A stretch of DNA of 64,000 nucleotides from Laterigemmans sp052161645 (GTDB taxonomy: Bacteria; Planctomycetota; Planctomycetia; Pirellulales; Pirellulaceae), in NCBI GenBank assembly GCA_052161645.1, contig CP197414.1; one strand, 5' to 3'. Of the stretch, positions 43,242 through 51,884 are shown piece by piece (position 1 is the stretch's first letter; each line of letters starts with the position of its first letter). Made by a program: the position numbers and the translations under genes. The notes under the pieces were generated by a model. It had not been told where the DNA came from, did no database searches, and worked only from the letters and a program-made list of their open reading frames with translations.

Positions 43242-44051
43242 ATGAAACTACCCATGTTGCGACGTGCATTTATTGGTTTAGCCGTCACCGCGGCCGTGAC
43301 GAGCAGTGCTTTCAGCTCGAATTTGGCAACTGCTGCCGATGAGACGGGCACCTTGAAAATGAAATTTGTCTACGGCGGCAAAGCACCTGCTGCCGAGTCG
43401 GTAAATATCAACAAAGACATCGAGTTCTGCGGCAAGACCAAGCTGTTTGACGAAACGTTGCTTGTGAACTCCGAAAATAACGGGATCAAGAACGTCGTCG
43501 TTTATGTCTACACGGGACGTGGCGGTTCGAAATTGCCTGAGTACGAGCCAGTCTCGAAGACGCACGAATTGGCGAATTTGGAGTGTCGTTTCGAGCCGCA
43601 CATTTTGCTCATGCGGACTGGCGATACTCTCAAGGTGACCAATCCGGACGAAGTGGGGCACAACGCCAACATGCAGTTTATTCGCAATGAGGGGAAGAAC
43701 CTGCAGATTCCTCCTGGTGGCGAAGTTGCACTCCAGTTGGACGCTGCCGAGCCGGCACCGATTCCCGTCGATTGCAACATTCACCCTTGGATGCGAGCCC
43801 GCGTGGTTGTGCTGGAGCATCCTTTCGTTGCCAAGAGCGACGAGAATGGTGTTTTGGAGATCAAAGGTCTGCCCGCTGGTGACGAGTTGGTCTTTCGGGT
43901 GTACGCCGAAGCGGCTGATGGCCCGATTAAGGAAGTCATGATCAATGGCAAGAAGACGAAATGGCGGCTCAATCGCTTTGAAGTCGACGTCAAGCCCGGC
44001 GAGAACGACATGGGGACGATTGAAATCCCCGCTGCAGCCTTCGGTAAGTAA
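43242..44051 (+). CDS. exported cupredoxin-like (plastocyanin-type) copper protein
   Basis: From ATG 43242 the protein is 269 aa with a signal peptide (RRAFIGLAVTAAVTSSAFSS, cleavage near LATAADE). The body is a beta-sandwich of the blue-copper type. EVGHNANMQF gives the first His ligand and VDCNIHPWMRARVVVLEHP the Cys, second His and Met in the C-x2-H-x2-M pattern. The C-terminal ~70 residues resemble a carboxypeptidase-regulatory-like strand domain (VLEIKGLPAGDELVFRVYAE). A GGGG sequence just before ATG supports this start over the longer frame. It probably shuttles electrons or copper in the periplasm. It precedes the oxidase-assembly operon but is separated from it by a strong terminator at 44086. 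Confidence 0.85.
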   Translation: MKLPMLRRAFIGLAVTAAVTSSAFSSNLATAADETGTLKMKFVYGGKAPAAESVNINKDIEFCGKTKLFDETLLVNSENNGIKNVVVYVYTGRGGSKLPEYEPVSKTHELANLECRFEPHILLMRTGDTLKVTNPDEVGHNANMQFIRNEGKNLQIPPGGEVALQLDAAEPAPIPVDCNIHPWMRARVVVLEHPFVAKSDENGVLEIKGLPAGDELVFRVYAEAADGPIKEVMINGKKTKWRLNRFEVDVKPGENDMGTIEIPAAAFGK

Positions 44052-44085
44052 GCCGGCTGGCTAAGTGGCCGACCATGAAACGCGA

Positions 44086-44117
44086 CAGCATCCGGAGTTT
44101 CCGGATGCTGTTTTTTT
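44086..44117 (+). terminator. rho-independent terminator after the cupredoxin gene
   Basis: CAGCATCCGG (44086-44095), AGTTT loop, CCGGATGCTG (44101-44110) and seven T's (44111-44117): a perfect 10-bp stem with T-tail, 34 bp after the stop codon. Confidence 0.95.
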
Positions 44118-44377
44118 GCGCCTTCGGAGGGCTGCTTTTGATAGCTGGCCGCCAGCCGCTGTCTGCCTCGGGGGACTTACCCTGCGGGGGGGCGGAAGTT
44201 ACGATTAAGGCGTTTCCGCGACAGTCGTGTTGTTGCTGTGCGGCATTCTGTCGCGATGGTGCCGGGTTAAGCGGGTGCTGGCTGCGGGGTTCTACTAATG
44301 TTCGGTTCCCGCAGCTTCGTTTGCCGGCACTCACCCGCTCGTTCAACTCATCCCTCGAGGAAAGCATTAGCATCCCG
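44118..44377. other. intergenic stretch before the cytochrome operon
   Basis: An open frame from 44075 crosses this stretch, but it starts in front of the terminator, and its residues (including four adjacent Cys) have no family character. I see no clear promoter consensus; the operon promoter should lie here. Confidence 0.5.
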
Positions 44378-45727
44378 ATGACGCGGAATTTTTCTCCAGC
44401 ATTTTCTGAGCCCGATGCGCGAGTCTCCAAGCTTTCGTCAGTCGGCACCCAGCGGTCGCTAGTTGGCGGCACGCTCTGCAGTTTGTTATTGCTGGGTGTT
44501 CTGGTTGGTTGTCGTCCCGGGCCGGTGCAATTTACCGGTAACGCGGTGCATGCGGAGCTGTTGAAAGCGGAGACGGGAGTGTCTTTGGATGAAGCGATCG
44601 GCGATGTGGAAGCGGTTTTGGTCGACGTGTTTGGCACACCCGACGAGCCGCGTTTGCCGGCCATTTTAGAGAGCGATGGGGAGTTTGCCGGGTTGCTCAG
44701 TATGCAGCGTTTGGAACAAGCAGCCGGGCCCTTCGCCAGCGACCGCGACGATAACCACGTGGGTCTGTATCGTGAGCATTGTAACGCGTGTCACGGTTTG
44801 GCCGGTAATGGACGCGGACCAGCCGCGATGTTGCAACGACCTTATCCGCGAGATTTTCGCGCTGGAATATTCAAATACAAATCGACGCCGCGGAACGTAA
44901 AACCGACCCGCGACGACTTGCTCAGCACTTTGCACCGCGGGTTGCCGGGAGTTCCCATGCCCTCCTTTGCGTTGCTGATCGAGGAGGAGCGGGAGGCGTT
45001 GGTGGATTACGTGATATATCTGTCGATTCGCGGTGAAGTCGAGCGGCGGTTGTTGGCGATCGCCGCGGAGGGGTTGGAATACGATTTAGCCGACGGCACT
45101 CAGTGGCTGCGGCCTCAGGAACGCAATGCCCAAGCCGAGTTGGCCGCTGAGCAGCAAGCCTGGATCGATGCCGAGATTCGTGCGGTGGCAGAGCAGTGGT
45201 TTGTAGCCGAGTCACGCCGCTTGCAGGTGGAAATTTCGCCTGGGCTTGATTTGCAATCGAACGCCCTGATTGCGGCGGGGGACAAGCTGTATCACGGGCA
45301 GGTAGCCAATTGTGCCAGCTGCCACGGGCCGGCTGGTAACGGGATCACGTCGTTGCCCGCTGACTACGATGATTGGACGAAGGAGTGGACGACGAAGTTG
45401 GGAATTGACCCGGGGAATCGCGAGAAGTTAGCGGGATTTTTCGACGCTGGCGCGTTTCGGCCGCGAGCGCTGCCGGCAAGGAATTTGACAAACGGTGTTT
45501 ACCGTGGCGGCAGCTCTCCCGAACAGCTGTATCTGCGGATTGTGCATGGGATCGACGGCACGCCGATGCCGGCGGTGAACTTAGTCGACTCGCCTGCGGA
45601 AACCGGTCTGACGGCTGATCAAGTTTGGCAGTTGGTTGCCTACGTGCGGTCGCTGGAGACTGGTAGATCAGCGCCGAGCACAAGTCCCAACGCGAATTCC
45701 AGTCAGGTGGCGGAGGCAACTCAATGA
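44378..45727 (+). CDS. dihaem cytochrome c lipoprotein
   Basis: From ATG 44378 the protein is 449 aa. The signal ends in a lipobox, LLLLGVLVGC, so the mature protein is lipid-anchored outside the membrane. Two c-type haem sites are seen: CNACH at residues 135-139 and CASCH at 312-316, each followed by GxAGNG. Each haem domain has its own Met-containing C-terminal segment (PGVPMPSFALL; DGTPMPAVNLV). Gene position at the head of the CtaA/CtaB/SCO operon suggests that it donates electrons to the cytochrome oxidase. Its stop overlaps the next start by 4 nt. An earlier in-frame ATG at 44075 is excluded because it precedes the terminator. Confidence 0.88.
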   Translation: MTRNFSPAFSEPDARVSKLSSVGTQRSLVGGTLCSLLLLGVLVGCRPGPVQFTGNAVHAELLKAETGVSLDEAIGDVEAVLVDVFGTPDEPRLPAILESDGEFAGLLSMQRLEQAAGPFASDRDDNHVGLYREHCNACHGLAGNGRGPAAMLQRPYPRDFRAGIFKYKSTPRNVKPTRDDLLSTLHRGLPGVPMPSFALLIEEEREALVDYVIYLSIRGEVERRLLAIAAEGLEYDLADGTQWLRPQERNAQAELAAEQQAWIDAEIRAVAEQWFVAESRRLQVEISPGLDLQSNALIAAGDKLYHGQVANCASCHGPAGNGITSLPADYDDWTKEWTTKLGIDPGNREKLAGFFDAGAFRPRALPARNLTNGVYRGGSSPEQLYLRIVHGIDGTPMPAVNLVDSPAETGLTADQVWQLVAYVRSLETGRSAPSTSPNANSSQVAEATQ

Positions 45728-45900
45728 GTGAGCAAACATATCGCTCGTTGTTCGCTGTGCTGGGAATGATTTTGGGCATTACGGTGATGGTTGGGCTGGG
45801 GCGCGGCGGTTTGGTTTGGGGCTTTGTCTTCGGGGCTGGTGGTGCGGTGTTAGGCGGGATGTTTGGCGAGACGTTAGCTCGGATGCGGGGGCGATTATGA
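45724..45900 (+). CDS. 58-aa membrane protein in the oxidase-assembly operon
   Basis: ATG 45724 overlaps the cytochrome stop (ATGA), and the stop at 45898-45900 overlaps the next ATG the same way, so this short frame is locked in the operon. The protein begins MSEQTYRSL, then has a helix around FAVLGMILGITVMVGLGRGG and a second, Gly-rich one (WGFVFGAGGAVLGGMFGE) with GxxxG-type spacing, ending in a basic tail (LARMRGRL). It resembles no named subunit to me; candidates are a small oxidase subunit IV-like protein or a helper for haem A synthase. At 58 aa it falls below usual annotation cut-offs. Confidence 0.75.
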   Translation: MSEQTYRSLFAVLGMILGITVMVGLGRGGLVWGFVFGAGGAVLGGMFGETLARMRGRL

Positions 45901-46883
45901 ACGTGCCTGGCAGGGGAGTGCATTGGCTGGCCGTGACGATTGTCTGTTTGGTGTGGCCGTTGATTTGGTTAGGCGGGTTAGTCACCACATACGACGCTGG
46001 GATGGCGGTCCCTGACTGGCCGGGTACTTACGGATACAACATGTTTTTGTATCCGCTGGAGACGTGGTTGTACGGACCGTTTGACCTGCTGATTGAGCAT
46101 GGGCATCGATTGTTGGCGGCGGTCGTAGGCTTTGTGGCGATCGTGTTATTTGCCACAGCTTGGTGGGTCGAGCCGCGACGTTGGGTCGTTTGGTTGGCCG
46201 GTGGCGTCTTGGCCAGCGTCATTATTCAGGGAATTTTAGGCGGCATGCGGGTGGTTTTGGACGCGCGGTTGTTGGCGATGATCCACGGGTGTTTTGGCCC
46301 CGCGTTTTTCGCGTTGTGCACCGCAACGGCAGTGGTGACGTCGAAGTGGTGGTGGACAGCCTCAGCCGGCGTGTTGGATCAAAAAGGGCAAACGGTCACG
46401 GTGGGGCGTTGGGCTCAGCGAGCGGCGGTGGGTCTGGCCGTGTTGTGTTACGTGCAGTTACTGTTGGGAGCCCAACTGCGTCACTTGCAGGCCGAGACTT
46501 CGCCCACCGCTTTCCGGCATTTGGTGGAGACGCATGTGGGAACGGCGCTGCTTGTCTGGTTGATTGGCGGATTTTTAGCGATCCGATTGTGGGGGTGCGG
46601 CGATTTGGCGCTGTCGCGACCGGCCCGTTGGTTGGTAGGCTTGTTGAGTCTGCAGATCGGCTTGGGGTTGGCAACCTGGATAGTGAACTATGGAGTTCCG
46701 CTGAGCACCGAGCAATGGCCGGCAGGCATGTGGCCGCCACTGTCGAGTTACGTGATCTTATCGAAGGGATACATTGAGTCGGGAATCGTTACTGCCCATG
46801 TGGCCACCGGTTCTTTGCTGATCGCTTGCTCTGTTATGTTGTGGCTGAGGACGGGCAGGGCGGCTCAAACGCAGATTCATTAA
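45897..46883 (+). CDS. ctaA: Haem A synthase (COX15/CtaA family)
   Basis: This 328-aa membrane protein converts haem O to haem A for cytochrome aa3-type oxidase. About eight membrane helices are visible. Conserved His residues include those of IEHGHRLLAAVVG and AMIHGCFGPAFFAL in the N-terminal half and FRHLVETHVGTALLVW and TAHVATGSLL in the C-terminal half, matching the paired four-helix bundles. The N-terminal GLVTTYDAGMAVPDWPGTYG is highly typical. ATG 45897 overlaps the stop of the 58-aa gene; the longer open frame from 45816 is not needed. It is followed by ctaB after 47 bp. Confidence 0.93.
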   Translation: MNVPGRGVHWLAVTIVCLVWPLIWLGGLVTTYDAGMAVPDWPGTYGYNMFLYPLETWLYGPFDLLIEHGHRLLAAVVGFVAIVLFATAWWVEPRRWVVWLAGGVLASVIIQGILGGMRVVLDARLLAMIHGCFGPAFFALCTATAVVTSKWWWTASAGVLDQKGQTVTVGRWAQRAAVGLAVLCYVQLLLGAQLRHLQAETSPTAFRHLVETHVGTALLVWLIGGFLAIRLWGCGDLALSRPARWLVGLLSLQIGLGLATWIVNYGVPLSTEQWPAGMWPPLSSYVILSKGYIESGIVTAHVATGSLLIACSVMLWLRTGRAAQTQIH

Positions 46884-46930
46884 CACCTGTCCGAACCGCC
46901 CCGCGGGGTGGGAGAGAGGCAAAGCGAGCG

Positions 46931-48073
46931 ATGAGCGGTAATTTATTGGCAGAGCGAAGACCAGCGGAACGTCCATCGACTGGAACGGCTGCGAAAGCTG
47001 GCGAACCAGCTGTGAGTGCTGGCGACCCAGCTGTGAGTGCGGGCCGGGCGACGGGCGTTTTGGATCCGGCCATTGACGATTCAGTCCAGTTTGGGAGCGG
47101 TGCCGTGGCAAGCGCATTGGAAGTGGTCCCGGACGCGAAAGCATTGCCGGATGAAGCGGTTGGTTTGGACGATTTGGAGCGATCGCGGTTGGCGGCGGAC
47201 TTTTTGGAGCTGACGAAGCCGCGGATTGTCTCGATGATCCTGATCGTGACCGCGTTGTCGGCCGTTTTCATGGCGGGACGTGATTTGCAGTGGTTGCCGT
47301 TGTTGCATCTCTTGCTGGGGACCGCCTTGGTGGCGGCCAGCGCTGGGGTGCTGAATCAGGTATGGGAGCATCAAGTCGATGGTCGGATGGCCAGGACGCG
47401 GATGCGGCCTTTGCCTGCCGGGCGGGTGTCGCGGTGGAGTGCGGCGCCGTTTGGGCTGATGCTGATCACCGTGGGGACCGCTTATCTGACGTTCTTGGTC
47501 GGAGCCACGCCGGCGATGTTGGGAGTGGCCACTTGGCTGCTTTACGTCTTTGTCTACACGCCGATGAAAACGCGGACCAGCTGGAACACGGCGGTCGGTG
47601 CGATTGCCGGCGCGCTGCCGATGCAGATGGGTTACACGGCGGCGGGGGGTAGCTTGGCTGACCTTGAGGGCTGGTTATTATTTGGCGTGTTATTACTGTG
47701 GCAGTACCCGCATTTCATGGCGATTGCCTGGATGTATCGTTATGATTACGGTGCGGCCGGTTTGCAGATGAGCCCCGTGGTTGATCCTTCCGGCCGAAGT
47801 GCTGGGCGCCAAGCGGTGGCAGGTTCGATCCTGTTGATGTTGGTTTTGGTCGCGTTAGTCCGTCCGTTGACGGCGACTGGCGAAGGTTTGGGGATCAGTG
47901 TTTGGGGAATCGTGTTTGCGGTTGCCGCGGTGTTGGTAACGGCAAAATTTGTACTCGCATCGCTGCGGTTTGCCAGCCAGCCCGATGATTTAACGGCGCG
48001 GCGATTGTTGCGCGCTTCGCTGGTCCAGCTCCCAGCCGCCATGATGGTCTTGGTTCTTTCCGCTTTGATTTAA
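46931..48073 (+). CDS. ctaB: Protohaem IX farnesyltransferase (COX10/CtaB)
   Basis: This 380-aa UbiA-type prenyltransferase adds a farnesyl group to haem B to give haem O. The first polyprenyl-binding motif is visible in VLNQVWEHQVDGRMARTRMR plus PLPAG. The second half shows QMGYTAAGG and a loop YRYDYGAAGLQMSPVVDPSG, where the Asp residues bind magnesium. Nine or so membrane helices follow an unusual ~90-residue polar N-terminal extension (with GEPAVSAGDPAVSAG repeats) before LELTKPRIV, where the family normally begins. ATG 46931 is my choice; a start nearer 47200 would be shorter. It lies between ctaA and the ABC transporter, 14 bp before the latter. Confidence 0.93.
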   Translation: MSGNLLAERRPAERPSTGTAAKAGEPAVSAGDPAVSAGRATGVLDPAIDDSVQFGSGAVASALEVVPDAKALPDEAVGLDDLERSRLAADFLELTKPRIVSMILIVTALSAVFMAGRDLQWLPLLHLLLGTALVAASAGVLNQVWEHQVDGRMARTRMRPLPAGRVSRWSAAPFGLMLITVGTAYLTFLVGATPAMLGVATWLLYVFVYTPMKTRTSWNTAVGAIAGALPMQMGYTAAGGSLADLEGWLLFGVLLLWQYPHFMAIAWMYRYDYGAAGLQMSPVVDPSGRSAGRQAVAGSILLMLVLVALVRPLTATGEGLGISVWGIVFAVAAVLVTAKFVLASLRFASQPDDLTARRLLRASLVQLPAAMMVLVLSALI

Positions 48074-48087
48074 ACAGCTAACACATA

Positions 48088-49038
48088 ATGACTGATTCTT
48101 CGATCTCCGTTTCGGCGGTCTGCCATCGGTACGGAGACCGCGACGCCTTGCGAGGTGTCGATTTACAGGTGGAGCCCGGGCGGATTTTTGGTTTGTTGGG
48201 GCCGAACGGCAGCGGGAAAACCACCCTCTTCCGCTTGATCTCGACATTGATGCCACTGCAAAGTGGCACGATCACCGTGGCCGGCGCGGATGTTGGCAGT
48301 CAGCCGACGGCGGTACGCGGTCGGATTGGCATCGTCTTTCAGGCACCCAGCTTGGACAAGAAGCTGACGGTCGACGAAAATATCGCTTGCCAGGGCGCGC
48401 TGTACGGGATCGGCGGTTCGCTGCTTCGCCAACGTCGTGACGAGGTGTTGAGGCTGATGCGATTAACCGATCGTCGCGGCGACTTTTGCGAGACCCTTTC
48501 GGGCGGCATGAAGCGACGAGTCGAGTTAGCCAAAGGGATGTTGCATCGTCCGCAAGTCTTGTTGTTGGATGAGCCCAGCACGGGACTCGACCCGGCAGCC
48601 CGACTCGATCTGTGGGACGCGTTGGCGGAGATGGCAGCCAGCGGGATGACAATTTTGTTAACGACGCATTTGCTGGAAGAAGCCGAAAAGGCCGAGCGGA
48701 TCGCGATTTTGGCTGATGGCGAAGTGATTACTTCGGGCAGCCCCGAACAGTTACGCGAAGAGTTGGGAGAGGGCTTGGTGACAGTGGTCAGCGAGAACGC
48801 CGGCGAGACGGAACGCATTGTGCGGGACGAATTGGGCATGGACGCGCAGCGGGTGCAGCAGCAAGTGCGAATTCGCAGCGACCAGCCAGCCTCTTTGGTT
48901 CCCCGGTTGGCCGAGCGTTTGGGGACGGCGGCAACGACGATCACCGTGGGCCGGCCGAGTTTAGAAGATGTCTTTATCGCCAAAACGGGCCATCGGTTTT
49001 GGGCTGCGGAACGGGAAGCGGAGGAGTCCAGCCGATGA
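48088..49038 (+). CDS. ABC transporter ATP-binding protein (ABC-2 type exporter)
   Basis: This 316-aa ATPase has Walker A GPNGSGKTT at residues 38-46, signature LSGGMKRRVELAKGM at 137-151, Walker B LLLDEPSTGLDP at about 158-169, and an H-loop in TTHLLEEA. The ~90-residue C-terminal extension is usual for drug/antibiotic or NodI/CcmA-like exporters. With the permease that overlaps its stop (ATGA at 49035), it forms an ABC-2 exporter. Similar pairs occur in some cytochrome-oxidase assembly clusters of planctomycetes and actinobacteria; the cargo (haem, copper or lipid) is unknown. Confidence 0.93.
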   Translation: MTDSSISVSAVCHRYGDRDALRGVDLQVEPGRIFGLLGPNGSGKTTLFRLISTLMPLQSGTITVAGADVGSQPTAVRGRIGIVFQAPSLDKKLTVDENIACQGALYGIGGSLLRQRRDEVLRLMRLTDRRGDFCETLSGGMKRRVELAKGMLHRPQVLLLDEPSTGLDPAARLDLWDALAEMAASGMTILLTTHLLEEAEKAERIAILADGEVITSGSPEQLREELGEGLVTVVSENAGETERIVRDELGMDAQRVQQQVRIRSDQPASLVPRLAERLGTAATTITVGRPSLEDVFIAKTGHRFWAAEREAEESSR

Positions 49039-49943
49039 GTGTTACGACGAATACAGAAATGGAATCGAAATCGGGCTCACGAGCCGAGGCCACGGCGACG
49101 GCCACCAGCGGCGTGGGCTCGATGGCCGTGCGGCCCAGCGGCTGGGCGGCGACTTGGATGTTGGCGCGTCGCGAGTGGACGCGTTTCTTTCGCCAAAAAA
49201 ATCGAGTGGTTTCGGCGATTGTGCAGCCGTTGTTGTTTTGGTTGCTGTTTGGCACCGGACTGCGAGGATCGTTTGAGGGAGCTGGTGAGCAAGGGTTTCT
49301 GGAGTACTTTTTGCCCGGCACCGTCGCCTTGATTGTCCTTTTCACAGCTATCTTTGCCACGATCTCGGTGATCGAGGATCGTCGCGAAGGGTTTATGCAG
49401 GCCGTGTTGGTGGCCCCAGTTGGCAGGCTGCCCGTGTTGGCCGGCAAGGTGCTCGGCGGGGCCGCGATCGCTTGGGTGCAGGCGTTGGTGTTTCTGGCGT
49501 TGGCTTACGCCTTTGGCACGATTCCGATCAGTTGGTCAATCGTGCCGCTGTTGGTGCTGTTGGCAATCATGGCGCTGTCGATGTGCTCGCTGGGCATGAT
49601 CGTGGCTTGGCCGATGGACAGCACGCAGGGCTTTCACGCCGTGATGATGCTCGGGCTGATGCCAATGTGGTTGCTCAGCGGTTCCTTTTTTCCAATTCCC
49701 GCGTTGGGAGCTGAAGCGACTGTGGGGCAATTGGGTTTGCACTGGGTGATGCGACTGAACCCGCTCAGTTACTCATTGGCCGAATCGCGACGTTTGCTTT
49801 ATCCGACCGTTGATTTTGCTTCGAGCGGTTGGGCGCCGGCACCGATCCTTGCTTGGACGATCAGCGTAGCATTCTTAGTGGGAACCTTTTTGTTGGCCGC
49901 GTATTTGATGCGTGGCAGTCGTCGAGCCGATTTGGTGGTCTGA
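49035..49943 (+). CDS. ABC-2 type transporter permease
   Basis: From ATG 49035 the protein is 302 aa, with a polar N-terminal ~45 residues and then six membrane helices. ASTWMLARREWTRFFRQK-like sequence (WMLARREWTRFFRQKNRVVS) leads into the first helix, followed by VQPLLFWLLFGTGL. The central LPGTVALIVLFTAIFATISV, the later LGMIVAWPMDSTQGFHAVMM and the GSFFPIP loop before WVMRLNPLSYSLAESRR are typical of ABC-2 permeases. It pairs with the upstream ATPase and its stop overlaps the SCO start by one base (TGATG). Substrate unknown. Confidence 0.9.
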   Translation: MSVTTNTEMESKSGSRAEATATATSGVGSMAVRPSGWAATWMLARREWTRFFRQKNRVVSAIVQPLLFWLLFGTGLRGSFEGAGEQGFLEYFLPGTVALIVLFTAIFATISVIEDRREGFMQAVLVAPVGRLPVLAGKVLGGAAIAWVQALVFLALAYAFGTIPISWSIVPLLVLLAIMALSMCSLGMIVAWPMDSTQGFHAVMMLGLMPMWLLSGSFFPIPALGAEATVGQLGLHWVMRLNPLSYSLAESRRLLYPTVDFASSGWAPAPILAWTISVAFLVGTFLLAAYLMRGSRRADLVV

Positions 49944-50677
49944 TGCGAACCGCGATCAACGTTGTCATTATTCTGGTCGTCGCTTTGGGAGTTGGATTGT
50001 CGTTGCGTTACCTTCGCACCGATGAGACAACGCGTGACGTGGTCGATGGCGGCAGCTTGCTGTCGCCCGATGCGTTGGCCGAACTGCCCGCCGACCAAAT
50101 TGACTCGCATCAGCTTGATACTCATGGTGGGATGGCCGATCAAGATGGTCCGGCGGGAGCCAGTCCTGGAGCGGGTGACGAGGAGCTGGCTAAGACCGGC
50201 TGGTTGACCGAATTTGAGTTGACTGAGCGGAGTGGCGAGCAGATTTCCAGCCGCGATCTGCGTGGGCAACCGTACGTGGCTAGTTTTTTCTTCAGCACTT
50301 GCCCTAGCGTCTGCAAGCTGCAGAACGAAAAAATGCAGCAGTTGCAAACGGAGTTCAAGGGACAACCGGTACGTTTTGTGGCGATTTCCGTCGACCCCGA
50401 AGCGGACACTCCCGAGGTCTTGAGCGAGTATGCCAAGCGCTATCGGGCCGATCCGGAGCAGTGGTTGTTTTTCACGGGCGACTTGACCTACATCAGACGG
50501 GTCGGCGCGGAGATGTACAGCGTGGCGGTGAGTAAGAAATTCCACACCGAGAAATTCATTTTGGTGGGCCCCGATGGGAAAGTGGTCGACTTTTACCGCT
50601 GGAATGATGCCGGCCAGTTGAGAAAACTGCAAGCTGATATTAGGGCTTTGTTTGATCGTGATCTGGAGTCAGCTTGA
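49943..50677 (+). CDS. SCO1/SenC copper chaperone for cytochrome oxidase
   Basis: This 244-aa protein has an N-terminal membrane anchor (VVIILVVALGVGLSLRYL), a polar linker and a thioredoxin-like domain. The copper ligands are FFSTCPSVCKLQ (Cys 120 and Cys 124) and the His of KKFHTEKF (His 201). SCO proteins deliver copper to the CuA site of subunit II outside the membrane. The position between an ABC exporter and DUF420 fits an oxidase-assembly operon. ATG 49943 overlaps the permease stop; the open frame further upstream has no family character. Oxidase structural genes (coxA/B/C) are not in this window. Confidence 0.93.
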   Translation: MRTAINVVIILVVALGVGLSLRYLRTDETTRDVVDGGSLLSPDALAELPADQIDSHQLDTHGGMADQDGPAGASPGAGDEELAKTGWLTEFELTERSGEQISSRDLRGQPYVASFFFSTCPSVCKLQNEKMQQLQTEFKGQPVRFVAISVDPEADTPEVLSEYAKRYRADPEQWLFFTGDLTYIRRVGAEMYSVAVSKKFHTEKFILVGPDGKVVDFYRWNDAGQLRKLQADIRALFDRDLESA

Positions 50678-51138
50678 TGCAATGGTTGGCCGATAATCTG
50701 CCCCACGCGACCGCTTCGCTGAATGCTTTGGCAACGGTCTTGCTGTTGATCGCGCTATGGCAAATCAAACAAGGTAAGATTGCCGCCCATCGTAATTTGA
50801 TGCTCACCGCGTTAGCTGTGAGTACCCTGTTCTTGGCGCTTTACCTGTTGCATAAAGTGGCCCTATATGAGACGACCGGATCTTATAACAAGGTGTTTCC
50901 CCGCGACCCGGCGGTGGCTTCGTCGACGGCGCGGAATATCTATTTCTTAGTGTTGGCCACGCACGTGCCGCTGGCCGTGACGGTGCCGGTGCTGGCGATT
51001 TGGGCGGCCGTGTTGGGGTTGCGTGATCGCCGCGAGGCCCACCGCCGCTTGGTCCGCTTTGCCTATCCCATTTGGCTTTACGTTTCGGTCACCGGTGTGA
51101 TTGTCTACTTGATGCTCTATCAAATCTTTGTGGAATGA
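50677..51138 (+). CDS. DUF420 membrane protein (cytochrome oxidase assembly, CtaM-like)
   Basis: This 153-aa protein has four membrane helices. Characteristic segments are LNALATVLLLIALWQIKQGK, IAAHRNLMLTALAVSTLFLA, LYLLHKVALYETTG and LATHVPLAVTVPVLAIWA, with conserved His at AAHRNL, LLHK and ATHVPL. DUF420 includes CtaM, which is needed for haem-copper oxidase assembly in some Gram-positive bacteria. ATG 50677 shares its first base with the last base of the SCO stop codon, so translation is coupled. The stop overlaps the next ATG. Confidence 0.9.
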   Translation: MQWLADNLPHATASLNALATVLLLIALWQIKQGKIAAHRNLMLTALAVSTLFLALYLLHKVALYETTGSYNKVFPRDPAVASSTARNIYFLVLATHVPLAVTVPVLAIWAAVLGLRDRREAHRRLVRFAYPIWLYVSVTGVIVYLMLYQIFVE

Positions 51139-51839
51139 GTGAGCAAGTCAATCTGGTTACGTTGCGAAGATGTTCGCAAGTTTGGGAAGCGGAGATCCTT
51201 CGCGATCGCCTGGAGTCGGCTGGATTTAGTGCTTTTGTGCAAGGTGCCGAATCGGGACGCAGCCTCAGTTACGTGGGCCTGGCGTTAGGGGGCGTGCTCG
51301 TTCAAGTTCCCCAGCAAGAGCTGGAGCGGGCTGAAGATCTGCTAGCCAGTGACGCGCGGCAACGGGAGCAGCAAGTCGGCTGGACTTGCCCACGCTGCGG
51401 CGAACCGAATGAGGCGGCGTTCGATCTCTGCTACAGCTGTTCGTTACCACGAGGTCATCAAGGGGAGCATGCCAGCAGTGGCGATCGGGGTGCGTATGAT
51501 CAAAATAGGCACGGTCAAGACAGCGGGCGAGCTGATTGGGGATTTGGCCGACAAGTTGGCGGGGTGGCACCAGGCGGGCTGCTCAGTGAAAGGGTAGCCG
51601 ACTTTGAATCGACCGCGGCTGGCGAGGATCGTATTCGGCGGGCTTGGTTGTGGGGCGCGTTTGGCACGGTATTTGGATTTCCACCGTTTCACTTGATCGC
51701 CTTATTTTTGGCCGCGAAAGTGTGGTGCGATGGTGGCAGTCAGGTTGCGGACCAGCGAAATCGCTTATTCTTGCTGTTCGTGTTAATGCCGATGTTGATG
51801 CTGGTCAGTTGCGCCGTGTGGCTTAGTATCTTGCAGTAG
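51135..51839 (+). CDS. DUF2007-type protein with zinc ribbon and two membrane helices
   Basis: This 234-aa protein starts with a DUF2007-like domain (VTLRRCSQVWEAEILRDRLE, SAGFSAFVQGAESGRS, VQVPQQELERAEDLL). A zinc-ribbon motif follows: WTCPRCGEPNEAAFDLCYSC with four Cys (C-x2-C-x12-C-x2-C). A polar linker precedes two C-terminal helices (LWGAFGTVFGFPPFHLIALF, LFLLFVLMPMLMLVSCAVWL). It is the last gene of the oxidase-assembly operon by overlap (ATGA), but its family is not specific to oxidases, so it may be a regulatory or scaffolding membrane protein. ATG 51135 is favoured by the overlap. Confidence 0.75.
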   Translation: MSEQVNLVTLRRCSQVWEAEILRDRLESAGFSAFVQGAESGRSLSYVGLALGGVLVQVPQQELERAEDLLASDARQREQQVGWTCPRCGEPNEAAFDLCYSCSLPRGHQGEHASSGDRGAYDQNRHGQDSGRADWGFGRQVGGVAPGGLLSERVADFESTAAGEDRIRRAWLWGAFGTVFGFPPFHLIALFLAAKVWCDGGSQVADQRNRLFLLFVLMPMLMLVSCAVWLSILQ

Positions 51840-51884
51840 AGTCGCTCGTTATTGGCCGCCAAGTTCCTCATTTAGTGAATCGTC

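Noticed and set aside
44075..44377. Extended N-terminus of the cytochrome c gene
   Set aside because: The start would precede a strong terminator, and the segment has no signal; ATG 44378 gives a lipoprotein signal.
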